58,817 nt of DNA, from assembly GCF_014696345.1 (NCBI RefSeq), contig NZ_JACJPY010000017.1:1-58817 (forward strand), written 5' to 3'. Numbering within the stretch: the stretch's first letter is position 1; the number at the start of each line of letters is the position of its first letter. Positions 41,515 through 48,630 of the stretch are shown here, piece by piece. Made by a program: the position numbers and the translations under genes. The notes under the pieces are model-generated. The model was given only the letters and a program-made list of their open reading frames with translations. It ran no database searches and was not told where the DNA came from. Origin of the DNA: Pseudanabaena cinerea FACHB-1277 (GTDB lineage Bacteria; Cyanobacteriota; Cyanobacteriia; Pseudanabaenales; Pseudanabaenaceae).

Positions 41515-42549
41515 TTACTTTGCCTTCGCAGGTTTCTTTTCCTTTTCGTCAGCCTTTTTGGGCTTAGCGATATGCACTGCGGCATAGGCTTTTGCCTCAT
41601 CATCAGCTTTTTTCAAAATTGCCTTGATCCCCTCTTCACTGGTAGTCAGAACCTTGACCTCATTCAATAAAGCATCAAAGTTTGCACCAATAAAATCGTG
41701 ATGTACAGTAAATTCATCAGCTAATAATTCGGCGATCGCTTCTTTAGCATTTTCCAAAACTAAATCCTCACTCAAGGGGTCAATTGATTGCAGAATGTCA
41801 GTGGGAATGCGATCGTAAATTGCCTGTGTCCATTGCAGATTGCTGGTAATTTCACCATCGGCAAACACGACACCAATCAACTCGTTACGCACGCGACCCG
41901 TCCTTGTAGTTTGCGCCCCGTAATGACGGGTTCGTAAAATGTTATTGAAAACATAGAGAAAGCCTGCTTCGGTCGGATCTTTCAGGGTGACAATGCTAGG
42001 GAAAAACACCTGTGGACGAATGTGATCCTGTTGGTTAATCCGACTGGTGATTTTGCCAACTTCAGAGCCAACTTCTCCTTTTGAAGCCATTGTGCCGTTT
42101 TCATAGGGAGCATTCAGCGTAAAGGTTTCGTGAGACTCATCAAAGGGGGTAATTGAGAAAGCGGTATCAACGACAACTTTGGATTTCTCCGAACCAGAAT
42201 CCCCGATCGCAAATCCATAAATAATACAATCAGGATTGTTCATCGCAAATTTGACATTATATTCGCATTCTTCGGCGGTCATGAATCCATAGTTGCGTAA
42301 CAACTCACGACCAACTAAACGCTCAGGTGTGGACTGCTTACGCTTAAACATAGCAAGGCGACTGATGGGAGTCCTGTTTTCATTTTTAAGCCCTGCACTG
42401 ACTCTCGCCTTATTCAATTCGCCATCGGTTTGAAAAAGTGGATAGGATTCCGTCACGCGCACAGTCAAGAAGTGAACATATTTTCCCATTGGCTTATAAG
42501 GAATTTCAGAATGAAAGAATTTGGATTCGATGGATTTTAGAAGGGTCAT
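41515..42549 (-). CDS. csc2: Type I-D effector backbone Csc2 (Cas7d)
   Basis: This 344-residue Cas7-family RAMP protein polymerises along the crRNA. The segments YVHFLTVRVTESYPLFQTDGELNKARV, FKRKQSTPERLVGRELLRNYGF and LRTRHYGAQTTRTGRVRNELIGVVFADGE match Csc2. The C-terminus is a Lys/Ala/Glu-rich tail (AKPKKADEKEKKPAKAK) that may be disordered. It is followed by csc1 and preceded by a 97-bp gap with a palindrome, the only sizeable break in the effector operon. Confidence 0.93.
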   Translation of the reverse strand: MTLLKSIESKFFHSEIPYKPMGKYVHFLTVRVTESYPLFQTDGELNKARVSAGLKNENRTPISRLAMFKRKQSTPERLVGRELLRNYGFMTAEECEYNVKFAMNNPDCIIYGFAIGDSGSEKSKVVVDTAFSITPFDESHETFTLNAPYENGTMASKGEVGSEVGKITSRINQQDHIRPQVFFPSIVTLKDPTEAGFLYVFNNILRTRHYGAQTTRTGRVRNELIGVVFADGEITSNLQWTQAIYDRIPTDILQSIDPLSEDLVLENAKEAIAELLADEFTVHHDFIGANFDALLNEVKVLTTSEEGIKAILKKADDEAKAYAAVHIAKPKKADEKEKKPAKAK

Positions 42550-42646
42550 GGTTTTGGTGATTGGTAATTGGTGATTGGTAATTTGGGATTGTAGATTGTA
42601 GGATGTGTTAGGCGTAGCCGTAACGCATCAAATCTCTAAATAAAAA
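42550..42646. repeat. Tandem GGTGATT units and a palindromic repeat
   Basis: GGTAATTGGTGATT-type short tandem units (42556-42582) are followed by a 28-bp imperfect palindrome (42602-42629, GATGTGTTAGG ... CCGTAACGCATC) of a kind dispersed in cyanobacterial genomes. It may attenuate read-through into csc2. Confidence 0.7.
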
Positions 42647-43267
42647 CTACTCTCCGATCAAAGCTTGCACAAGAATTCTCGTCAGACTATCAAGATCATT
42701 GGGAATGTAATAGTCTTCTAATCCTTGCTCGATATGCTTAGATTGACGATTTAGCCTTGCAAATTCCCAAGCTTTGCCAGTGGTAACAGCTCCGATCAAA
42801 TGGGTTTGAGGTGAGTCATCTTGCCATTGATCGAGAGCAATCAATTGAGAGATTAACTGAGTCATTCCAAAATCAAGATCCGCTTTTTTTGCTTCCACAA
42901 TCAGCAATTGATGAGGAGCTTCTAAAAAGTAATCAAGATTACCTTGTAGAAATTTAGAGACTTTGATCGAATATTCGATTCTCACCTTTACTTTTGTGTA
43001 ATGGATAAGGTCGTGAATAATAGGCGAGACCAACCATTCACGCCGCGCTGTTTCATTAGACAAGGTGACATAGGGTAAAATCTCCTCAATGCGACTTTTC
43101 GTTTGCTCAATGCGCTCTAATTCGCCAGTAAATTTTGGCAAATTCAACCACTTACGCTCAAAAGTGTAGTCGAACTCTTTAACTAAGTCTTGTGCATCAA
43201 TTTTTAGTTCAAAATACTTACTAAAAGTATAAGTTTCGTCAGGGTTTAACAGTTTAATCGTCATCAT
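42647..43267 (-). CDS. PD-(D/E)XK nuclease-like protein in the effector operon
   Basis: The 206-residue product (ATG at 43267; a longer start at 43288 is possible) has the PD-(D/E)XK core: GNLDYFLEAPHQLLIVEAKKADL, with the Asp in LDYF and the Glu and Lys of VEAKK, then a Gln-bearing helix (MTQLISQLIALDQW). The C-terminal part (HLIGAVTTGKAWEFARLNRQ) is typical of restriction-endonuclease-like proteins that read out as type I R-subunit-like folds. Whether it cuts DNA is inference. It overlaps the cas10d 3-prime end by 14 bp, so it is translationally coupled to the effector. The well-studied Synechocystis I-D operon has no such gene, as I recall it. Confidence 0.75.
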   Translation of the reverse strand: MMTIKLLNPDETYTFSKYFELKIDAQDLVKEFDYTFERKWLNLPKFTGELERIEQTKSRIEEILPYVTLSNETARREWLVSPIIHDLIHYTKVKVRIEYSIKVSKFLQGNLDYFLEAPHQLLIVEAKKADLDFGMTQLISQLIALDQWQDDSPQTHLIGAVTTGKAWEFARLNRQSKHIEQGLEDYYIPNDLDSLTRILVQALIGE

Positions 43268-46200
43268 TTTCCTCCTGTTCAGCGTCAATTGTTAGTTCAC
43301 CTTTGGCTTTACGCTCCTGATTTTCTTGATCCTGTGCAAGTCGATAAAGAAACTCGCAGGTATCACGAATCAAATTGATTTGCCGACCAGCTAAACGAGC
43401 GCGATCACCTTTAAAAGTCTCAGTAAATACATCTTTAACAAAATAATTGGCAAACTCCAGAATCTTCTGGCGCTCTTCTTCGCGATCTTTGAGAATCCAG
43501 CGACCTTCCGCAGTGGAAGCATGAACGCGATCAATTAGTTTACAAACTTCAGCAGCGACCACATGAACTAGTGCTTCACCTTGAAAGCTAGGATCGGCTT
43601 TGAGGATTGTGCTAGAAGCGACATCTATTGGTTTCAGGACGGCGTTTGCTTTGGGGTTATAAGACTTGTTTGCCCGATAGAACTGGCGATAGAGTTCTGT
43701 TAGCTTTTGAGGATGATTCAAGGGTGATTGCTCCTGTATTTCTAGTTTAATGGAATTTGTCGAATTTGGTTGATGTTTTGCGTAAGCATCGAAACGAGGA
43801 TAGAAGTTATAAGTATAGAGTTGGATTTTAGCGATGCTAGGAGCATCAACTTTGGCATTGCGAACCCATTTATTGAGATAGGCAAATACATATAGCGGAC
43901 TGGTTTCAAAGTCTTTTGCTAGTTCTGTTAATCGCCCCCAATTCGCATCGTAACCTCCTTTACTTTGTTTAGCATTAACATCAAGATGGATCGCATAGGC
44001 AGCTGTGAGCTTATTCAGGGGCGCAGGATGCTCTCCACCAGTTGGATCTCGCCAACCATCGAGAATGTAATCTAGACGGAAGCGATCGCCGCCAGTGAGA
44101 ACTCGAAACGCAGGGGGAGCGCTATCGAGAAACACGGTTTCTTCAAACTCTGTACCATCGATAAATGGCGGTACTGGGGATTCAGAAACAACGGTTTTGA
44201 CATCAAGAATCATTGGGAAAGCTAAAGCTAACCAACTTGGCATCACCCATGACTCAGTATCAGTAGCATCTCGACTTGGTGGCATTGCCATGAAATAGAA
44301 GGTCATCGGCTGATCTTCGGGATATTTCATTTTGAAGGTGTGATCTTTTCTGTCGCCTATGTCATCAAGCAAAAAAGCATCAGCACTTTGATAATTTACT
44401 GAACTAAAATCAGCCTGTAAATCCTTAGATACAAAATGATTGCGAAGACTAGTATCAAAACGGGTTTGGGCAATATTCATATAAGCCTTTTGCAAAAACT
44501 TATTAGTTTCAGGGGTGAAGTAATAAGTTGGATAGAAATAGAGATAGCGATATTTCCCATCTTCAAAAGACTTTCCAACTGCTTGCGTTTGATTCATCAA
44601 GATCTGTCGCAACATAATCTCGATTCCCGCGATGCTAGAAATATTGCGCTTAGCATTTGAGCCGCCTAGCATTTGTTTATTGGTATAGACTTGGGGCGTA
44701 AATAGTACTGATGATTCCATTTGTTCTGTCACCGTGTAAGGTGAATGGGAAATTGAGCAGATTGCTTGTTTACCTCGTCCAGATTTTTTGGCTGCGTTGT
44801 AAAAATCTAGCTCTTTTAGGAAGATATCAACTTGGTCAACATTGGCTTCAACCTCTTGACTAGGAAGCATCACCACGCGATCGCACCAATCTTTTAAATC
44901 TTGCCAAGGGTCAGCTAATTGATATTGTTCCCGAATTGGCTTAGTTAGCTCGATGAAATAATTAACCAACCGATAGCCAATATCACGCACATCTAACGAG
45001 CCTAAACCTGCTTCAGATTCTAAATACTTAGCGGCTATAAAGTACCACTCATAGGCAATCCCGCCTGTATTTTTGAGCTCTTGAAGTTCAACAACTTGCG
45101 ATCGCCAATCCTCTAAACCCAGAAATTCAAGGCAAGCGAGAGTAAGATTTAATTCACGCGGCTTTGGTATATTTTTGTCAGCCTTTCGCAAATTATTAAT
45201 CTTGATTAAATAATCTTCCCAAAGTTGTTTGACGACTAAAGCGCCAAGTTCTGCAAGATGATCGATGCGAGGATCTTCTTTAAAATCAAATTTCATATCC
45301 TCCGATAGAAATCCTTTGCGCTGGAATGTGGCTAGATTACTAGCTTTGTCGGGTGCTTTACTAGATTTAATCTTGTTAATCACCACATCAACGGAAAAAC
45401 GTAAAAACTCTTCAAAATCAAAAAATAGATTGTAATAGTCAGCAAATTTCATGCCCACATTGCCACGACTAAAACCAACTTGCCGATCGCGCAATTGGTC
45501 AGCACAGAGTTTTTTGATTTTCGCCACCACGCGATCGCTTAATCCTTCTGTCTGAACTGGCGGTGCATCTCGCAAAGTGAGATAGATTACACCCGTTGGC
45601 AAATATAAAAGCGGCTCATAGTATTGATTTTCTGCGGTATTGAGAGCAATATGAGCATCCATTAAGGCGTTATTAGCCACATTTGTAAGTACACCACGAT
45701 TCTCAGAAATACTGTGATAGGTAAATCGTAATTGACCGTCACTAAGCTGGTGCATTAGCTCCTTGAACTTAGTTTTGATGGCATCCTGTGGATGTTTCAC
45801 AATCGAAGCGAGAGAATCCGCTAAACAGGTGAGATCGGTGAGGCAGCGTAATGTGCGATCGTCTAGACTGAGATTTCTTAATCCAAAATCCGAGAAATTC
45901 CAGTTTGTATCCCATCGACATTGAGCATTGTAAGCAATACAGAGTAAATCATCAATATATTCTTTCCATTGCTCAGAACCATTACTAATAAACTGGTCAA
46001 GCCCTAAAGCAACTACGAATATCAAAATGATTTCACGATGTTCATCTAAGGAGAGTTTGCGAATGTCTTGCTCTCTCTTAGCTGATTTATATTTCTCTGG
46101 CATTTCAGGAAATAACTCATAGTTGAATTTCTCAAAGTCATGGAGAATAAATCCTGCGATGACCAGTCTGCGCTCAAATTCTCTAACTTTCCGTCTAACG

Positions 46201-46667
46201 GTTGTATTAAGTTTCTCTAATCTCTGTTCAATCAAATTTGCAGGGAATAAACCATTTAATAAATGTGTACCAAGTGATTGATCAGCAGCATTATCACGCC
46301 TTACCTTTTCTTTTCCTAATGCCTCATTTTGGCGATCGAGTTCATCAAAAAACTTACCGCCTTTGGCAGTCACACCAACCACGACAGGCAAAAGCTTAGG
46401 CAATACATATTCTGCAAAATCCGCCATCACTGGATCATTAGGATTTTGAGCCGAGATCGCCTCACGCATGAGTTTTAAAGTCAGCAGTTCTTGCTTTATT
46501 TCAATAGTGCGATCGCTTTTCTCATCAAGACCCTCATCATCAAATTCATCTAAATCAACTTCTGGATAATCTTCTTCATCTTGAAAGTTATTAGATGCTG
46601 GAATGATCTGATTGTTAAATAGCGATAGTTGAGAATCCTGAGTATTAATATTTTTAGACTTAACCAT
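43254..46667 (-). CDS. cas10d: Type I-D large subunit Cas10d with HD nuclease
   Basis: This 1137-residue large subunit begins with an acidic, probably disordered stretch (about 25-55). An HD phosphohydrolase motif (RLVIAGFILHDFEKFNYE, His176-Asp177) supplies the DNA-cutting nuclease in type I-D, whose Cas3 lacks HD. No GGDD cyclase motif is seen, as expected for Cas10d, so it should not make cyclic oligoadenylate. It recognises the PAM and nucleates the effector. The start codon lies 8 bp inside the HEPN gene and the end overlaps the nuclease-like gene. The acidic C-terminal tail EQEENDDD is notable. Confidence 0.93.
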   Translation of the reverse strand: MVKSKNINTQDSQLSLFNNQIIPASNNFQDEEDYPEVDLDEFDDEGLDEKSDRTIEIKQELLTLKLMREAISAQNPNDPVMADFAEYVLPKLLPVVVGVTAKGGKFFDELDRQNEALGKEKVRRDNAADQSLGTHLLNGLFPANLIEQRLEKLNTTVRRKVREFERRLVIAGFILHDFEKFNYELFPEMPEKYKSAKREQDIRKLSLDEHREIILIFVVALGLDQFISNGSEQWKEYIDDLLCIAYNAQCRWDTNWNFSDFGLRNLSLDDRTLRCLTDLTCLADSLASIVKHPQDAIKTKFKELMHQLSDGQLRFTYHSISENRGVLTNVANNALMDAHIALNTAENQYYEPLLYLPTGVIYLTLRDAPPVQTEGLSDRVVAKIKKLCADQLRDRQVGFSRGNVGMKFADYYNLFFDFEEFLRFSVDVVINKIKSSKAPDKASNLATFQRKGFLSEDMKFDFKEDPRIDHLAELGALVVKQLWEDYLIKINNLRKADKNIPKPRELNLTLACLEFLGLEDWRSQVVELQELKNTGGIAYEWYFIAAKYLESEAGLGSLDVRDIGYRLVNYFIELTKPIREQYQLADPWQDLKDWCDRVVMLPSQEVEANVDQVDIFLKELDFYNAAKKSGRGKQAICSISHSPYTVTEQMESSVLFTPQVYTNKQMLGGSNAKRNISSIAGIEIMLRQILMNQTQAVGKSFEDGKYRYLYFYPTYYFTPETNKFLQKAYMNIAQTRFDTSLRNHFVSKDLQADFSSVNYQSADAFLLDDIGDRKDHTFKMKYPEDQPMTFYFMAMPPSRDATDTESWVMPSWLALAFPMILDVKTVVSESPVPPFIDGTEFEETVFLDSAPPAFRVLTGGDRFRLDYILDGWRDPTGGEHPAPLNKLTAAYAIHLDVNAKQSKGGYDANWGRLTELAKDFETSPLYVFAYLNKWVRNAKVDAPSIAKIQLYTYNFYPRFDAYAKHQPNSTNSIKLEIQEQSPLNHPQKLTELYRQFYRANKSYNPKANAVLKPIDVASSTILKADPSFQGEALVHVVAAEVCKLIDRVHASTAEGRWILKDREEERQKILEFANYFVKDVFTETFKGDRARLAGRQINLIRDTCEFLYRLAQDQENQERKAKGELTIDAEQEENDDD

Positions 46668-47103
46668 TATTTTTATCCTCTAATGTTTCAAGATAGCTAG
46701 AAATTTGCTCAATATATATGGGATAGTCGGCTAGAGTTTCACCAACGGAATCAAACAAAACTGAGTAATCAATCTTGTCGTATAAGTGAACAAGAACATT
46801 TCGCATTTTTGCCGATTCTTTCAAAATGTTAGACAACTCACTATCAATTACTCCATAAATACCCATCAATACAAAAGTATCGCTATATTTTTGTATTTCT
46901 AAGCCAAAAGCTTCCGTAAGAATATGTTGATTGATGTCAATAGCAGCTTGATAAACTAGTTGCAGATATAGGCGAGATAAATCTCTCTGAATTTTATTAT
47001 TTAAATATTCTACATAGGTAGTTAGCTGCAAGTTTTCTAATTCATGAAGATGCTCATTTATAAAATCAATCTTCGCTATAATTCTTTCAATTTCAATTGC
47101 CAT
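46660..47103 (-). CDS. hepT: HEPN-domain protein, HepT-like toxin
   Basis: This 147-residue helical protein has the HEPN RNase signature R-x4-H-x-Y (RNVLVHLY, Arg101, His106, Tyr108), as in HepT toxins of the HEPN-MNT family. HepT dimers cut RNA, and partner MNT proteins silence them by adding AMP to the tyrosine. Here the gene overlaps the MNT gene upstream by 11 bp and the cas10d start downstream by 8 bp, so all three are translationally coupled. Catalytic residues look intact. Alternatively the protein may have been recruited as a CRISPR accessory rather than a free-standing toxin. Confidence 0.88.
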   Translation of the reverse strand: MAIEIERIIAKIDFINEHLHELENLQLTTYVEYLNNKIQRDLSRLYLQLVYQAAIDINQHILTEAFGLEIQKYSDTFVLMGIYGVIDSELSNILKESAKMRNVLVHLYDKIDYSVLFDSVGETLADYPIYIEQISSYLETLEDKNNG

Positions 47104-47545
47104 ACTTGATCCTCCAAGCTTTAGCAGCTAGTTTTAAATCTTGAATCTGTTGGTTCTGATGATTTTTAAAATTTTCTACACTCATCAATGATTGGTCTTT
47201 AAATTTTTCAAATTCACCAACTTCTTTTTCGTAAATTAGTAAGCCATCTCTAGCAATCACATGGGCGATCGACTTTGAGCATTCATTTAGTCTCAAAACT
47301 TCGACCAACTCAGTAGGTAAGTCAAAAATATTGGTAAGGTGACTATAAATATTTAATAGTCCACGCTTTTTAGAATCAGCGATCGCATGACGCATTTCTT
47401 CATCATAGAGCGCCGCAAAATCGTAATCACTATCTTCTCGATAGTCACCACGCGCTCTAGAACCAAATAGCACAAGCATTTTTAAATATGGCACTCGTTC
47501 TCTAATTTGTGCTGCTGAATCTTGCAAAACAGTAATATTTTTCAT
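47093..47545 (-). CDS. mntA: MNT nucleotidyltransferase, MntA-like antitoxin (second of two)
   Basis: This 150-residue minimal nucleotidyltransferase contains G28-S29-x10-D40-x-D42 (LFGSRARGDYREDSDYDF), the complete catalytic signature. Members add AMP to the HepT tyrosine and so act as enzymatic antitoxins. It overlaps hepT by 11 bp and the preceding MNT gene by 4 bp (ATGA). The paralogue upstream shares the same plan and a similar C-terminal (L/S)LMSxE segment. Which of the two pairs with HepT is not clear. Confidence 0.9.
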   Translation of the reverse strand: MKNITVLQDSAAQIRERVPYLKMLVLFGSRARGDYREDSDYDFAALYDEEMRHAIADSKKRGLLNIYSHLTNIFDLPTELVEVLRLNECSKSIAHVIARDGLLIYEKEVGEFEKFKDQSLMSVENFKNHQNQQIQDLKLAAKAWRIKYGN

Positions 47546-47988
47546 ACACCTAATACCTGTAATTTACGCTCAAGATTTTGACGTTGTTCTTGACGCATTT
47601 TTCCTGTCTGCTCATGACTCATCAAGCTTCTCTTAAGAAACTCGTCATATTCACCTGATCGCTTTTCATACAAAAGCTTGCCATCACAAGCAATCTCATG
47701 AGCCAATATTGGTGAACATCGATCTAGATCGACAATATCAACTGTTTCATTAGGAAGGTCAAATACATTCTCAAAAATAGAATATAGGCTAAACCAAGAT
47801 TTTCCTTTTTTCTTCCAATCTTGATAAATCTGTTGATCGCAGATCAAAGCAAAGTCATAATCGCTGTCTTCGTGATTTTGTCCTGTCGCTCTAGAGCCGA
47901 ACAAAATTAGAAGCTTCAAGAAAGGAATCTCTTGAACTAAATTTGGTACGAGTTGTTTTAATTCAGATAGCGATCCACTAGTACTCAT
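47542..47988 (-). CDS. MNT nucleotidyltransferase, MntA-like (first of two)
   Basis: This 148-residue paralogue of the next gene has an intact G31-S32-x10-D43-x-D45 (LFGSRATGQNHEDSDYDF). It is the first gene of the MNT-MNT-HEPN-cas10d unit, and its ATG at 47988 is therefore the likely operon start. Upstream lies a 199-bp gap with no gene. The 4-bp stop/start overlap with the second MNT gene implies coupled translation. A duplicated antitoxin is unusual, because HEPN-MNT modules normally carry one MNT. Confidence 0.88.
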   Translation of the reverse strand: MSTSGSLSELKQLVPNLVQEIPFLKLLILFGSRATGQNHEDSDYDFALICDQQIYQDWKKKGKSWFSLYSIFENVFDLPNETVDIVDLDRCSPILAHEIACDGKLLYEKRSGEYDEFLKRSLMSHEQTGKMRQEQRQNLERKLQVLGV

Positions 47989-48103
47989 ATATTTCTCTTT
48001 TTATTTGATTAGTGTAGAGGGAAGCCAAAGAATTGCTGGCTAAATTAAGTTTGGACTTTCTATAGACTCGCACGCCGCCGCAATAGCTTTGGGGGTTGAG
48101 ACG

Positions 48104-48135
48104 ACTTACGTCAGTACTTAATAGCGCAAGCTACA
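48104..48135 (+). promoter_or_regulatory. Sequence upstream of the effector operon matching the mini-array pseudo-spacer
   Basis: This 32-nt stretch is identical at 24 of 32 positions to the pseudo-spacer at 48562-48593, with an unbroken 13-nt match (GTACTTAATAGCG). It lies 116 bp upstream of the first MNT ATG. The three bases before it (ACG) do not fit the GTH PAM reported for type I-D. Confidence 0.4.
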
Positions 48136-48158
48136 TAATTAAGCTCCCCTCTAAGTAG

Positions 48159-48178
48159 TGGGGGATTTTAGTCCCCCG
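48159..48178. terminator. Hairpin after the winged-helix gene
   Basis: GGGGGATTTTAGTCCCCC forms a strong stem 10 bp after the stop of the small winged-helix gene (minus strand). The T run is weak, so terminator function is likely but not certain. Confidence 0.5.
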
Positions 48179-48187
48179 CAGATTTAA

Positions 48188-48376
48188 CTATACGACTGCT
48201 AAACTAACCAACTTATAATAAGCAGGTTTATTTCCAGCAGCTTGAATAGTATCAATCCTATATCCTTTACCTCGAAGTGCATGAATTGCTGCTCCGAAAC
48301 GATGAGTAACCTCTGCCAACTCTTTTGCTGAGTGAGGTTGCAAATCCGAAAGGATTTTTAGTATTCTCTTCTCCAT
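48188..48376 (-). CDS. Small winged-helix DNA-binding protein
   Basis: The 62-residue product reads as a compact wHTH: KRILKILSDLQPHSAKELAEVTHRFGAAIHALRGKGYRIDTI, then a beta hairpin ending PAYYKL. The pattern resembles the helix-turn-helix part of Lrp/HTH_11-like regulators. Its place between cas3 and the MNT-HEPN-cas10d unit suggests a local regulator, which is inference. A perfect inverted repeat (48471-48490) about 95 bp upstream of its start is a candidate operator. Confidence 0.65.
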   Translation of the reverse strand: MEKRILKILSDLQPHSAKELAEVTHRFGAAIHALRGKGYRIDTIQAAGNKPAYYKLVSLAVV

Positions 48377-48470
48377 TTGATTTTCTCCTTTGATTTCTGA
48401 TTACTGTTTGATCGACCACTATTATTACTAGCACAAGTAAAATTGATTGCATAGGTATCGCAGAAAAAAC

Positions 48471-48490
48471 AAATAAGTTTAGACTTATTT
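48471..48490. promoter_or_regulatory. Inverted repeat, candidate operator
   Basis: AAATAAGT and ACTTATTT flank a 4-bp centre, upstream of the winged-helix gene. The half-site AAATAAGT recurs at 48562-48569, again preceded by AAAC. Confidence 0.45.
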
Positions 48491-48524
48491 GACTGTTAAA
48501 TACGTCATGGACTACAATAGTGAT

Positions 48525-48630
48525 TAAGCTTACCTCCTGAAACCCTTTTAGGGATTGAAACAAATAAGTCTGTACTTAATAGCGTAAGCTCATTTATCTT
48601 TACATCGAAAACCCTTTCAGGGCTTGTATC
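48525..48630 (+). CRISPR. Degenerate two-repeat mini-array, inverted relative to the main array
   Basis: Two decayed repeats (48525-48561 and 48594-48630) are spaced by 32 nt. The first keeps AAACCCTTT-T-AGGGATTGAAAC (21 of the last 22 bases of the crRNA-sense repeat). The second keeps an exact 15-nt core AAAACCCTTTCAGGG followed by CTTGTATC. The crRNA-sense strand here is plus, opposite to the main array. The second repeat touches the cas3 stop. Either a relic or a small regulatory guide. Confidence 0.65.

Noticed and set aside
43254-46667. Possible cyclic-oligoadenylate synthesis by Cas10d
   Set aside because: No GGDD motif is seen and type I-D Cas10d palms are inactive. The HEPN gene nearby is of the HepT type, not a CARF effector.
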